A stretch of 64,000 nucleotides of DNA from Pseudomonas sp. MH9.2 (GCF_034353875.1 NZ_CP133784.1:2542001-2606000); one strand, 5' to 3'. Positions 1 through 8,588 are shown, counted from the first letter of the stretch. Notes: a model not told the origin generated them from the letters alone. Numbers and translations: made by a program.

Positions 1-2
1 CA

Positions 3-1637
3 CACAAAATTCTCACGGGCCGTCGGCACCGGATGGGCAGCCTGCGTCAGAAGGACGGCATCGCAGCCTTCCCGCGTCGCAGCGAGAGCGAGTACGACAC
101 CTTTGGTGTTGGCCACTCCAGCACGTCCATCAGCGCAGCGCTGGGCATGGCCCTGGCTTCCCGCCTGCAAGGCAGTTCGCGCAAGTCCATCGCCGTGATC
201 GGTGACGGCGCCCTGACAGCCGGTATGGCCTTCGAGGCGCTGAACCATGCGCCGGAAGTGGCCGCCGACATGCTGGTGATCCTCAACGACAACGACATGT
301 CGATCTCGCGCAACGTCGGCGGGCTGTCGAATTACCTGGCGAAAATCCTCTCGAGCCGCACTTACGCAAGCATGCGTGAAGGCAGCAAAAAAGTGCTGTC
401 GCGCTTGCCTGGCGCGTGGGAAATCGCCCGTCGTACCGAAGAATATGCCAAAGGCATGCTGGTCCCCGGCACCTTGTTCGAAGAGCTAGGCTGGAACTAC
501 ATCGGCCCGATCGACGGCCATGACCTGCCGACGCTGATCGCGACGCTGCGCAACATGCGTGACCTCAAAGGCCCACAGTTCCTGCACGTGGTCACCAAAA
601 AAGGCAAAGGTTTCGCCCCGGCGGAAGCGGACCCGATTGGCTACCACGCGATTACCAAGCTCGAGCCTCTGGACGCCCCGGCCGTTGCACCGAAAAAAGC
701 CAGCGGGCCGAAGTATTCCGGTGTGTTTGGCCAATGGCTGTGCGACATGGCCCAGGCCGACCCACGCCTGGTCGGCATAACGCCCGCCATGAAAGAAGGC
801 TCGGACCTGGTCGAGTTCAGCGAACGCTACCCGGCGCGCTACTTCGACGTCGCCATCGCCGAGCAGCATGCGGTCACGCTGGCGGCGGGCATGGCCTGCG
901 AAGGCGCCAAGCCGGTGGTGGCGATCTACTCCACCTTCCTGCAACGCGGCTACGACCAGTTGATCCATGACGTGGCCGTGCAGAACCTCGACGTGCTGTT
1001 CGCCATCGACCGCGCAGGTCTGGTGGGTGAAGACGGTCCGACCCACGCTGGCAGCTTCGATCTGTCTTACCTGCGCTGCATTCCCGGCATGCTGGTCATG
1101 ACCCCCAGCGACGAGAATGAACTGCGCAAAATGCTCAGCACCGGTTTCCTGCATTCAGGCCCGGCGGCGGTGCGTTACCCACGCGGCACCGGCCCGAATG
1201 CGCTGATCGACAGCAGCCTTGAACCGCTGAAAATCGGCAAAGGCGTGGTGCGTCGCATCGGTCAGAACGTCGCGATACTGGTGTTTGGCGTGCAACTGGC
1301 CGAAGCCCTCAAGGTCGCCGAAACGCTGGATGCCACCGTCGTCGACATGCGTTTCGTCAAACCACTGGATGAAGCGCTGGTTCGAGAGATGGCGGCCAGT
1401 CATACCTTGCTGGTAACGATCGAAGAGAACGCGATCATGGGTGGCGCGGGCGCTGCGGTCAGCGAGTTTCTCGCCCGCGAAAACATCCTCAAGTCGGTGC
1501 TGCACCTGGGCTTGCCGGACAGCTACGTCGAGCACGCCAAGCCTGCGCAAATGCTGGCTGAATGCGGGCTGGATGCGCCGGGTATCGAAGCATCGATCCA
1601 ACAGCGTCTGCACCTGATCGAACAGGCTTCACGCTAA
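3..1637 (+). CDS. dxs: 1-deoxy-D-xylulose-5-phosphate synthase, 5' end cut by window
   Basis: DXS condenses pyruvate and glyceraldehyde 3-phosphate with thiamine diphosphate, the first step of the MEP isoprenoid pathway, in the cytosol. The reading frame is open from base 3 and begins HKILTGRR, a stretch found about 80-90 residues into DXS proteins, so the true start lies outside the window and the ATG at 33 is internal. About 544 residues are visible. The ThDP-binding [15 protein letters not shown] segment, the central [14 protein letters not shown] and GEDGPTHAG motifs, and a C-terminal transketolase-like domain (ITIEEN-like [11 protein letters not shown]) are intact. It ends 70 bases before the btuB-like gene, with a hairpin between them. 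Confidence 0.97.
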   Translation, partial: HKILTGRRHRMGSLRQKDGIAAFPRRSESEYDTFGVGHSSTSISAALGMALASRLQGSSRKSIAVIGDGALTAGMAFEALNHAPEVAADMLVILNDNDMSISRNVGGLSNYLAKILSSRTYASMREGSKKVLSRLPGAWEIARRTEEYAKGMLVPGTLFEELGWNYIGPIDGHDLPTLIATLRNMRDLKGPQFLHVVTKKGKGFAPAEADPIGYHAITKLEPLDAPAVAPKKASGPKYSGVFGQWLCDMAQADPRLVGITPAMKEGSDLVEFSERYPARYFDVAIAEQHAVTLAAGMACEGAKPVVAIYSTFLQRGYDQLIHDVAVQNLDVLFAIDRAGLVGEDGPTHAGSFDLSYLRCIPGMLVMTPSDENELRKMLSTGFLHSGPAAVRYPRGTGPNALIDSSLEPLKIGKGVVRRIGQNVAILVFGVQLAEALKVAETLDATVVDMRFVKPLDEALVREMAASHTLLVTIEENAIMGGAGAAVSEFLARENILKSVLHLGLPDSYVEHAKPAQMLAECGLDAPGIEASIQQRLHLIEQASR

Positions 1638-1653
1638 GCCTGCCCCTCTGAAA

Positions 1654-1686
1654 CGACGCACACTCGTTAACCCGGGTCGTGCGTCG
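1654..1686 (+). terminator. hairpin after dxs, probable terminator
   Basis: CGACGCAC (1654-1661) pairs perfectly with GTGCGTCG (1679-1686). Inside it ACTCG/CGGGT adds five more pairs after a one-base bulge, leaving a TTAACC loop. Only a short GCTTT follows, so termination may be partial and read into the receptor gene 22 bases on. Confidence 0.55.
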
Positions 1687-1707
1687 GCTTTGCATTATGC
1701 GACCTTT

Positions 1708-3591
1708 ATGACTCTGCGCCGCCTTGCCCTGACCCTTTCGTTATTCCCCGCCACGCATGCGCTGGCCGAGACCCTTGAACGCGATGCCGCGCTGAAACTG
1801 CCGGACATGCTGATCAGCGCCAACCGCCAGGTTGAAGAGCGCAGTACCAGCAGCGCCGCGAGCAGCGTATTCACCCGCGAAGACATCGAGCGCCTGCAAC
1901 CCAGCAGCGTCAACGACCTGCTCAGCCGCGTGCCCGGCGTGCAAGTCGCACCGAGCGGCGGTCGCGGCAGCCTCCCGGGGATTTTCATTCGCGGGACCAA
2001 GTCGGCGCAGAGCCTGGTACTGGTCGACGGACAACGCATCGCCAATGCCACCTCGGCTGACAGCAATCTGCAGTTTCTCAGCGTCGATCAGATCGAGCGG
2101 GTGGAAGTGCTGCGCGGCTCACGCTCGGTGATCTACGGCGCAGACGCGATTGGCGGGGTGATTCAGATCTTTACCCGGCGTGGCGCCGAGCAGGGACTTA
2201 AGCCACGGTTAAAGGTGGGTTACGGCAGCAATAATAGCTGGCAGCACAGCATGGGACTGTCCGGGGGCGATCAGCAGACGCATTTCAACCTTGGCGTCAG
2301 CCTTGATGAAACCGCCGGGTTCAACCGGTCCCAGCGGTCTTTCGCCAGCGACGGCGATGACGATGCCTATCGCAACAAATCGCTGAACCTGAACCTCAGC
2401 CATCAGCTCGGCGACGACATCGAGATCGGCCTGAACCTGCTGGATAACCGCGGCAAGACCGAGTTCGATAACAGCTTCGGCCGCTATGATCCCGCCACGC
2501 AGAGCAGCGTCGGGCAAAAGCCCTACAGCAAGTTCGACCTGAGCAGCGTCAGTACCTATTTCGACGTGCGACTCACCGAGCGCTGGAAATCCCGCCTGGA
2601 GCTGGGCCACAGCGAAAACCGCGACACGTCCCTCGACACGCTCAGCGACGACCGCAGCGTCTTCAATACCTACAGGGACTCGGCCAACTGGCAGAACACC
2701 CTGACGCTCAATGATCGGCACAGCCTGATACTGGGCACCGATTGGTACGAAGATCGGGTCAACAGCAGCACGGTATTCGATGAAGACAGCCGCTGGAATC
2801 GTGCCGCGTTTATCCAGCATCGCTATCAGAGCGAACATTTTTCAACGGAGCTTGGGCTCCGTCATGATCAGAACCAGCAGTTCGGCGGACAGAACACCTG
2901 GAGCGGCACGCTGACGGTGCCGATTAATCCCGACAACGATGTGCTGCTTTCGTACAGCGAAGGGTTTCGTGCACCGACCTTTAACGACCTGTACTACCCC
3001 GACTTCAGCAATCCCAACCTGAAGCCCGAGCATTCAAAAAGCTACGAACTGCAATGGCGCAGCCGCCTGACCGAGGCCAGTCGCCTGGAAGCATCGCTGT
3101 ACCGCACCGACTTGCAGGACGAAATTGAGCTGGACAGCAACTACCGCCCGCAAAACCTCGCCTCGGCACGAATCAACGGCTTCGAAGCCGCGCTGCATCA
3201 AGAGCTGTTCGGCTGGCAAAGCAGCTTGGGGCTGGCGATTATCGACCCGCGCAACCGTGACACCGGCCATACCCTGAGCCGCCGTGCCCGACGCACGTTC
3301 AGCCTGGATATGGATCGTCAATTCGACCGGCTGGGCCTGGGCGCCACCTGGCAAGCCATCAGCCACAGCTACAACGACGAGAACAACCTGCAGCCCATCG
3401 GCGGTTACGCCCTGTTCGGCTTGCGCAGCAGTTGGGCGGCGAGTAATGAAGTCAAACTGGAACTGAAACTCGATAACGCTCTGGACAGACGCTACAGTCG
3501 AACGCTCTACAGCTTCGAAGGCAACAACTACGGCTATCGCGAAGAAGGCCGCACCTGGATGCTGAGTTTGACCTGGACACCGGAGTTGTAG
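1708..3591 (+). CDS. btuB: TonB-dependent outer-membrane receptor, BtuB (cobalamin) type
   Basis: This is a 627-residue outer-membrane beta-barrel receptor. Residues 1-20 form a signal peptide ending ATHALA. A TonB-box-like LPDMLISANR (31-40) matches the DTLVVTANR region of E. coli BtuB. The plug then carries SVNDLLSRVPGV, IFIRGT and the YGADAIGGVIQIFTRR signature, followed by a barrel of alternating strands. BtuB proteins import vitamin B12 using the TonB-ExbBD energy system. A TTG at 1690 is in frame, but the ATG at 1708 puts the signal peptide first. A BtuF-like periplasmic protein lies on the other side of the T6SS islet, which supports a corrinoid role. There is no space for a cobalamin riboswitch after dxs. 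Substrate is inferred from similarity. Confidence 0.85.
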   Translation: MTLRRLALTLSLFPATHALAETLERDAALKLPDMLISANRQVEERSTSSAASSVFTREDIERLQPSSVNDLLSRVPGVQVAPSGGRGSLPGIFIRGTKSAQSLVLVDGQRIANATSADSNLQFLSVDQIERVEVLRGSRSVIYGADAIGGVIQIFTRRGAEQGLKPRLKVGYGSNNSWQHSMGLSGGDQQTHFNLGVSLDETAGFNRSQRSFASDGDDDAYRNKSLNLNLSHQLGDDIEIGLNLLDNRGKTEFDNSFGRYDPATQSSVGQKPYSKFDLSSVSTYFDVRLTERWKSRLELGHSENRDTSLDTLSDDRSVFNTYRDSANWQNTLTLNDRHSLILGTDWYEDRVNSSTVFDEDSRWNRAAFIQHRYQSEHFSTELGLRHDQNQQFGGQNTWSGTLTVPINPDNDVLLSYSEGFRAPTFNDLYYPDFSNPNLKPEHSKSYELQWRSRLTEASRLEASLYRTDLQDEIELDSNYRPQNLASARINGFEAALHQELFGWQSSLGLAIIDPRNRDTGHTLSRRARRTFSLDMDRQFDRLGLGATWQAISHSYNDENNLQPIGGYALFGLRSSWAASNEVKLELKLDNALDRRYSRTLYSFEGNNYGYREEGRTWMLSLTWTPEL

Positions 3592-3774
3592 CCACCACTC
3601 AGCGCCCAGCCGACTTGCCCTGAAAGTCTGGAGGCGCAATGAAACCAAAACCAACATAAGCCTGATGTTGTTCCGTGGCTCCCTCCTCCTTCTCTATATT
3701 CGGAAGCCTCCTACAACCGACTTGCCCCCCTTGGCAATAGACTGTCCAGCCAGCGAAGAAAAGGACTTACGCGT
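3592..3774 (+). other. intergenic region before the hcp remnant
   Basis: This 183-base stretch contains a weak hairpin CAACAT (3652-3657)/ATGTTG (3665-3670), which could end btuB transcription, and a small TTGCC/GGCAA dyad near 3721-3737. AAGGA about ten bases before 3775 is a plausible ribosome binding site for the hcp remnant. No convincing sigma-70 or sigma-54 promoter was identified. Confidence 0.4.
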
Positions 3775-3960
3775 ATGGCTAATCACGGTTACATGACCCT
3801 GGCAGGCGAGACTCAAGGGCTGATTTCAGCGGGCTGCTCAACTCAGGATTCCATGGGCAACAAATATCAGTCAGACCATACCGATGAAATAATGGTGCTG
3901 TCTTGCAACCACACCTTGGCCGGGACCAGCGGTTATAGCTTTTGGGGTAAAGAGGGATGA
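3775..3960 (+). pseudogene. hcp: internally deleted Hcp (type VI secretion tube protein) remnant
   Basis: The 61-residue product starts MANHGYMTLAGETQGLISAG and continues with CSTQDSMGNK and HTDEIMVLS, which is the classic N-terminus of an Hcp tube protein (family length about 160-172). After residue 48 it jumps to AGTSGYSFWGKEG, which resembles an Hcp C-terminal tail, so roughly 100-110 central residues seem to be missing in frame. Hcp normally stacks as hexamer rings and carries effectors inside; a protein lacking most of the barrel cannot do this. The stop codon overlaps the effector start (ATGA at 3957-3960), so translation of this remnant may still serve to couple the effector gene. The exact deletion needs alignment to an intact paralogue. 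Confidence 0.8.
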
Positions 3961-5438
3961 ACCCCAACCGTTATGACCTCTGGGATGTCCACCAAGCTGC
4001 GGGCCAAGTGCTGGCGCAAGCCCATAGCCTCAGTGCTCGCCACCTTAGCCACGGCATGCCGCGTGTGCACTTCAATCGGGAAGTGGCCTATTACGCAAAG
4101 CGCATTGTCGATGATGTCGAGCTCGGCCATAAAACCCCCGAACAAGGCATACAGGCACTGCTGCAAGAACGGAACGACCTGTTAAACCAGGCACAGGCCG
4201 TGGTACGCAACGGCCACGTTGCAATAAGCGATGCGGTCAAGCGCATCCCGGCATACAGACTCACCCAACCCGTATTACAACCCGACCCCGAGCGCTTATT
4301 GCGCTTTGTCCATGCTCAACACCTCAACACGCCTGATGAGAAGGCTCAGCGCACAACACAAGCGGCAGCCCCGCCACCTCCCGTCGAAACGTATAAGTTT
4401 TTCCCCCGAGAACAATGGCCAGAGCCCATCGAGCTACACGACCCAGGGTTCTACATCGTCCCCAAGAGCACAACGGCGGAACAGCTGGAAGCGCAGCTGT
4501 TCACCTCACGCAACCCGGCCGTGATTGCCAAATTCAGGGCCCTTAACCCTGGGTTGGATCAGGTAAAAGCGGGGCAGATGATCGTGCTAAGCGATCCCGA
4601 AAATCCACGATGCACCCGCGAAGAAGCGCTGCTGATGGAAACGGCACGCAGGGTGAATCAGGCGTTGGCGGACCTTAGCCCGGAAGAAGCGGATTTCATG
4701 GCCCGCCACCGTGACGAAATCGAATCCTTCCTCACGCATGGCGCCACTGCGGTCGGCGTAGGAACGGCGGTTTTCGCCAAGAATCTGGACGAAGTGAAAC
4801 TTCTGCTGAAAAAGATAGAAGCCTTGCATACGCGCACCTTTGAGCAGCATGGACACCTGCGTTCACCCGAGTTTTTTGCCAAGCGCAAGGAGCTGTTTGC
4901 TCAGCTCAATACCCAACTCACCTCGCTGACCAAGAAAAGCATCGGCTTCCCCGACCACCCGAAGCTGAAAACTGCTCTGGGTATTTCCAGCCGCAGCCTG
5001 GTGCATCGCGCAGGAAGAGCGGGCGGGTTCGGCCAGAACCCCGGCTATGCCACTCGCATTACCGCCGTGGCCAAGGCCTCCAAGTACGTCCAATACGGAG
5101 GCTGGGTCGGCACCGCTGTCGGCGGTGGCGCCTCGTACATGAAGGTTCAAGACGTGTGTAGAGCGGGTGATGCCGAGGCTTGTGAAAAGGTGAAATACAC
5201 CGAAGGTGGGGGCTTTGCAGGTGGGGTCGCGGGTGGTGTTGCCGCTGGTGCGGCTTTAGGCGCTGTTGGGACTGGCGCTATCTGCGCCGCTATCGGGCCG
5301 CCCACTGCCGGGGTAGGAACTCTTATGTGTGGCCTTGTGGTCGTCGTAGGAGTCGGCGGAGTTTCTTTTGCAGCAGGTGCTCTTGGAGGGAAGGGCGGTG
5401 ACGCAATAGGTGAAGTAATCTACGAGGCCACCAAATGA
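3957..5438 (+). CDS. putative Hcp-associated T6SS effector, LysM-like domain plus glycine-rich membrane-inserting C-terminus
   Basis: A 493-residue protein with no enzyme motif that I recognise. In order: a helical N-terminus (1-110), a proline linker with PPPP near 140, a LysM-like segment (about 162-213, GFYIVPKSTTAEQLEAQLF ... NPGLDQVKAGQMIVL), a charged helical region (220-350), and a C-terminus (380-493) with long Gly/Ala/Val hydrophobic stretches such as GGGFAGGVAGGVAAGAALG and GLVVVVGVGGVSFAAGALGG. Such a tail, next to Hcp and followed at once by a multi-membrane-span protein, fits a pore-forming or membrane-disrupting antibacterial toxin with its immunity protein. It has a four-base overlap with both neighbours. 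Residues 290-493 recur in the damaged copy downstream. The function is inferred; a peptidoglycan-targeted enzyme cannot be excluded. Confidence 0.65.
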   Translation: MNPNRYDLWDVHQAAGQVLAQAHSLSARHLSHGMPRVHFNREVAYYAKRIVDDVELGHKTPEQGIQALLQERNDLLNQAQAVVRNGHVAISDAVKRIPAYRLTQPVLQPDPERLLRFVHAQHLNTPDEKAQRTTQAAAPPPPVETYKFFPREQWPEPIELHDPGFYIVPKSTTAEQLEAQLFTSRNPAVIAKFRALNPGLDQVKAGQMIVLSDPENPRCTREEALLMETARRVNQALADLSPEEADFMARHRDEIESFLTHGATAVGVGTAVFAKNLDEVKLLLKKIEALHTRTFEQHGHLRSPEFFAKRKELFAQLNTQLTSLTKKSIGFPDHPKLKTALGISSRSLVHRAGRAGGFGQNPGYATRITAVAKASKYVQYGGWVGTAVGGGASYMKVQDVCRAGDAEACEKVKYTEGGGFAGGVAGGVAAGAALGAVGTGAICAAIGPPTAGVGTLMCGLVVVVGVGGVSFAAGALGGKGGDAIGEVIYEATK

Positions 5439-5821
5439 GCGTGAGTACCGCTGACAAAATTTTCCTCTGCGTCGGTTTAATCGATTTTGGAGGGCTTTTC
5501 ATTTGGATTGGTATAGCGCTGCATCTGGCCTACACCAGGATGGACCTGATGTTGGTTCACCTGAAAAACTGCCCCGCGGTTATGATTCGCGTGTTTTTAA
5601 TAGATACGGGCCCTTGGGGGCGCCTGCATGTATTTGGGTTAATAATGGGGCTGATGGTCGTGCCTAGTGTTTTTCTCCGCAATGGAGCGGCAAGCGCCGA
5701 GGACCTAAAAAATTTCCCGGCTGCCTTAAAACACAAACTGGTTGTTATGCAGTGGGTCAGTTGGGCGCTCCTATTGGTAATGTGTGGACTTGGGGTATAC
5801 GCCATGTTCGGTCGTGGCTAG
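4824..5821 (+). repeat. toxin C-terminus plus immunity unit, copy 1 (intact)
   Basis: This unit covers effector residues 290-493 and the complete immunity gene. It recurs directly downstream at 5833-6626 after only 11 bases. Identity is highest just inside the left edge (the stretch around 4860-4990 differs by few bases) and falls towards the glycine-rich 3' part, as expected for a recombining polymorphic toxin module. Confidence 0.85.
5435..5821 (+). CDS. putative membrane immunity protein for the T6SS effector
   Basis: The 128-residue protein overlaps the effector stop by ATGA. It has about three hydrophobic segments: residues 9-33 (IFLCVGLIDFGGLFIWIGIA region), a middle one around 66-84 (LHVFGLIMGLMVVPSVFL) and a C-terminal one around 106-125 (WVSWALLLVMCGLGVYAMF). 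Small inner-membrane proteins encoded right after a toxin with a hydrophobic C-terminus are typical immunity partners of pore-forming effectors. I recognise no named family. The role rests on position, topology and duplication together with the toxin domain. Confidence 0.65.
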   Translation: MSVSTADKIFLCVGLIDFGGLFIWIGIALHLAYTRMDLMLVHLKNCPAVMIRVFLIDTGPWGRLHVFGLIMGLMVVPSVFLRNGAASAEDLKNFPAALKHKLVVMQWVSWALLLVMCGLGVYAMFGRG

Positions 5822-5832
5822 TGCTTCAGTCC

Positions 5833-6438
5833 TTACATACAAGCACCTTTGAGAAGCATGGACATCTGCGTTCACCCGAGTTTTTTGCCAAGCGCAAGGA
5901 GCTGTTTGCTCCGCTCAATACCCAACTCACCTCGCTGACCAAAAAAAGCATCGGCTTCCCCGACCACCCGAAGCTAAAAACTGCCTTGGGTATTTCCAGC
6001 CGCAGCCTGGTAAATCGCGCGGGGCGAGCGGGCGGATTCGGCCAGAATCCCGGCTACGCCACCCGCATAGGCGCCGTCGCCAAGGCTTCCCAGTACGTCA
6101 AATACGGTGGCTGGGTCGGCACCGCCGTCGGCGGCGGCGCCTCGTACATGAAAGTTCAAGACGTGTGCACGGCGGGCAATACCGAGGCCTGCGAAAAAGT
6201 GAAATACACCGAAGGCGGAGGTTTTATCGGCGGGGTTACAGGGGGTGCTGCCGTTGGTGCGTATTTAGGCGCTGCTGGGACTGGCGCTATCTGTGTTGCT
6301 CTCGGGGTGCCCACTGCTTGGGTAGGAACGCTTGTATGCGGCATTGTGGTAATCGGAGGAGGCTCTTTCGCAGCGGGTGCTATCGGAGGGATGGGAGGTG
6401 AACTAATAGGAGAAGCAATTTACGAGGTCATTCAATGA
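5833..6438 (+). pseudogene. orphan toxin C-terminal module, lacking its own start
   Basis: The sequence encodes about 201 residues (SLHTSTFEKHGHLRSPEFF onward) matching effector residues 290-493, with the same glycine-rich hydrophobic end (VGAYLGAAGTGAICVALG, GGGSFAAGAIGG). The frame stays open upstream to 5752, but that part is the immunity gene read in another frame, and no good start or ribosome site precedes the homologous region. It is therefore likely an unexpressed reservoir that could replace the upstream toxin tip by recombination, as proposed for orphan Rhs and CDI tips. Its reading frame is intact, so decay is recent or selection persists. Confidence 0.7.
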
Positions 6439-6626
6439 GCGTAAGTACTGCTGACAAAATCTTCCTCCGTGTCGGTTTAATCGATTTTGGAGGGGCTAGC
6501 GCGGAGGATCTAAAGAACTGTCCTACCGACCTTAAACGCAAACTGATCATTTTGCATCGGACCGGCTGGGGACTGCTATTGGTGATGTGTGGGCTCGCAG
6601 CGGTAGCCAAATCTGGTCTTGTTTAA
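6435..6626 (+). pseudogene. immunity gene copy with internal 65-codon deletion
   Basis: The 63-residue frame starts MSVSTADKIFLRVGLIDFGG like the intact immunity protein, then jumps to ASAEDLKNCP, which corresponds to residues 87 onward of the intact copy. The first membrane span is cut short and the second is lost; only the C-terminal span (WGLLLVMCGLAAVA) remains. GGAG occurs at both edges in the intact copy (FGG and NGA codons), consistent with deletion between short repeats. It keeps the ATGA overlap with the orphan toxin module. Protective function is unlikely. Confidence 0.7.
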
Positions 6627-6742
6627 CACTTCGGGTACATGGCTGTTTACCGGCGCTGGGTTCGTTCAACCGAGTCGAGATTGCGGCACTGGTTGGGAAC
6701 AATGATTGCGGCACAAAAACGGGACGGGATCTCCTGCGGGGA

Positions 6743-7555
6743 TCAGCGCTTGGTTCCGTTGGTGTAGAGCGCCATGCTTTCGCAAAGCTTTTCGATGGCA
6801 TCGAGCATCTGCCCGCTGGGTCGCTCCAGGCCGTTGTCCGGAATCTGTAACAGTTGCCCATGAGCAACGGCTGCGATCTGCGGCCACACGCGCCAGGCAT
6901 CGAGCTGTGCGGTGCTGCTTGCCAGGATGACATCGGGATTGCGTTGCAACACCGACTCCAGGCTGATCTGCGGTGCCGCCAGCGGCAGGTCGGCGAACAC
7001 GTTTTCACCCCCGCACACCTTCAGCGCATCGCTGATGATCTGCCCGCCGCCAACGGTGTACAGCGGGCGATCCCACACTTGGTAGAACACCCGCAACGGC
7101 ACCTCTCGTCGGTAACGCTGACGCAGTGCGTTCAACCGGGTGCTGAACACCTGAGCCATTCGTTGTCCGGCTTCCGCGCGCCCCAACTGCGCCGCGACGT
7201 GCTCAAACTGAGCCGCCAACTGGTCGAGACTTTGCGGTTCGACGGTATAGGTCGGGATACCCAGGTGCGTTAATTGCGTGCGCTGGGCAACCCCGACACT
7301 GCCGGGCCAGAGCAACAACAAATCAGGCTTGAGGCTGAGCAGACGCTCCATTTCCAACTGGCCGTAGCGACCGACTGATGGCAGCCCGGCCACCTCGGGC
7401 GGACGTTCGCCGCCATCGAGCACGCCGACCAGCAGGTCGCTTGCGCCCAGTTCGACAACGATTTCAGTGAGTGATGGTGCGAGGCTGACCACACGTTCGA
7501 CAGCCTGTGCCGGACTGACGAACGCCAGCAGCAGGCAAGCGAAGAGCCGGTTCAT
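6743..7555 (-). CDS. btuF: periplasmic cobalamin-binding protein, BtuF-like
   Basis: The 270-residue protein has an 18-residue signal peptide ([18 protein letters not shown]) and the helical-backbone metal/corrinoid receptor fold: RVVSLAPSLTEIVVELGA at the start of the mature chain, VGRYGQLEMERLLSLKPDLLLLWPG in the first lobe, and YTVGGGQIISDALKVCGG, NPDVILAS in the second. BtuF delivers vitamin B12 from the outer membrane to the BtuCD ABC transporter; no btuCD is present here. The start was chosen at 7555 because it gives the signal peptide and overlaps the upstream stop (TGATG). It converges on the BtuB-like receptor across the T6SS islet. Confidence 0.85.
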   Translation of the reverse strand: MNRLFACLLLAFVSPAQAVERVVSLAPSLTEIVVELGASDLLVGVLDGGERPPEVAGLPSVGRYGQLEMERLLSLKPDLLLLWPGSVGVAQRTQLTHLGIPTYTVEPQSLDQLAAQFEHVAAQLGRAEAGQRMAQVFSTRLNALRQRYRREVPLRVFYQVWDRPLYTVGGGQIISDALKVCGGENVFADLPLAAPQISLESVLQRNPDVILASSTAQLDAWRVWPQIAAVAHGQLLQIPDNGLERPSGQMLDAIEKLCESMALYTNGTKR

Positions 7556-7974
7556 CAGCCCAATTGGCGGGGGATGCGATAGAGGTACAGCAGCACCACG
7601 CTGGAAAACGCCAGCAGGAACAACGGCACCGCCTCCAGCCCGACGAATACTGCCAAGGCGGAGATCCATGCCGGCAGGCCGGCAGCAAGAAATGCGGTGC
7701 GACGACGGGCGGCGAGTTCGATCCAGGCAGCAGGTTCTTCAGGGCTATTCAGGGATTTTTCTGTGGCGATCAAGGCGCGTTTGTAGGCGCCAAAGAAGCG
7801 CAAACTGACAAACATCGATGCGATGCCGGCAATAAAAATCGGCATTGCCAACACCGGAATAATGGCTTCGTTGCGGCCGAAAAACCCGTTGACCACCACC
7901 AGCGGCGCCAGCGTCAGGAACAGTTGCCACCACCAGGCCAGTGCCAGGCGACGACGCACATTACTGCGCGTCAC
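7555..7974 (-). CDS. small inner-membrane protein of unknown function
   Basis: A 139-residue protein with hydrophobic segments near residues 15-32, 38-60 and 95-135 and basic loops between them. It starts with GTG inside the ribA stop (GTGA overlap) and its stop overlaps the btuF-like start, so ribA, this gene and btuF are one leftward transcript. Similar proteins sit at this place in Pseudomonas genomes and are sometimes labelled MFS-like, but it is far too short for an MFS carrier. A role beside BtuF in B12 or flavin metabolism is only a guess. Confidence 0.75.
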   Translation of the reverse strand: MTRSNVRRRLALAWWWQLFLTLAPLVVVNGFFGRNEAIIPVLAMPIFIAGIASMFVSLRFFGAYKRALIATEKSLNSPEEPAAWIELAARRRTAFLAAGLPAWISALAVFVGLEAVPLFLLAFSSVVLLYLYRIPRQLG

Positions 7975-8588
7975 GCGCGATCTGCCTCGTCCAGATGCTC
8001 GTTGCCCATCATGTGGCCGAGCTTGCCGGCCTTGGTCGCCAGGTAGACTTTGTTGTGCGGGTTATGCCCGGTGTGCAGCGGCACGCGCTCGGCAACGGTA
8101 ATCCCCATGTCGGTCAAGGCTTTGACCTTACGCGGGTTGTTCGTCATCAAGCGCAGGGATTTGACACCCATGTGTTCGAGCATCGGCAGGCAGATCGCGT
8201 AATCACGCTGATCGGCGGCGAAGCCCAGACGTTCGTTGGCTTCAACGGTGTCGGCGCCGCCGTCCTGCAACTCATAGGCGCGGATTTTGTTCAGCAAACC
8301 AATGCCGCGGCCTTCCTGTCGCAGATACAGCAACACGCCGCGACCTTCAGCAGCAATGGCACGCAACGCAGCTTCCAGTTGCGAGCCGCAGTCGCAGCGC
8401 TGACTGAACAGGGCATCACCGGTCAGGCACTCGGAATGCAATCGGCCCAGCACTGGCTCGCCATCAGCCACATCACCGAGGCTGAGTACGAGGTGCTCAC
8501 GCCCGGTTGCCTGCTCGAGAAAACCGTGCATGGTAAATTGCGCAAAAGGGGTGGGTAGCTTGGAAGCGGCAACAAAGACGACGGGCAC
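7971..8588 (-). CDS. ribA: GTP cyclohydrolase II
   Basis: RibA opens GTP to 2,5-diamino-6-ribosylamino-4(3H)-pyrimidinone 5'-phosphate, formate and pyrophosphate, the entry step of riboflavin synthesis. With the GTG at 8588 as start the protein has 205 residues, and the zinc ligands fall at Cys54, Cys65 and Cys67 ([18 protein letters not shown]), the same numbers as in E. coli RibA. AGGAG lies eight bases before this [12 protein letters not shown] and the C-terminal HTGHNPHN segment are present. It is the only intact cyclohydrolase II here, because the ribBA gene has lost these residues. Confidence 0.96.
   Translation of the reverse strand: MPVVFVAASKLPTPFAQFTMHGFLEQATGREHLVLSLGDVADGEPVLGRLHSECLTGDALFSQRCDCGSQLEAALRAIAAEGRGVLLYLRQEGRGIGLLNKIRAYELQDGGADTVEANERLGFAADQRDYAICLPMLEHMGVKSLRLMTNNPRKVKALTDMGITVAERVPLHTGHNPHNKVYLATKAGKLGHMMGNEHLDEADRA

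Larger units (their letters stand above)
5833..6626 (+). repeat. toxin-immunity unit, copy 2 (degenerate)
   Basis: This is a direct tandem copy of 4824-5821. Allowing for the 195-base deletion in its immunity gene, the two units are nearly equal in length. The left boundary falls inside the effector coding region, so the copy lacks the effector N-terminus and LysM-like part. Confidence 0.85.

Noticed and set aside
1638..1707. cobalamin riboswitch before the BtuB-like gene
   Set aside because: Only 70 bases separate it from dxs and they hold a simple hairpin, too short for the riboswitch.
5752..5832. an independent start for the orphan toxin module within the immunity gene
   Set aside because: The open frame here is the immunity gene read out of frame; it starts with GTG without a ribosome site and has no homology to the effector.
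6715..6745. terminator between the islet and the btuF-like gene
   Set aside because: A GATC-flanked stem with one mismatch is present, but it is short and the T-run is displaced by several bases.
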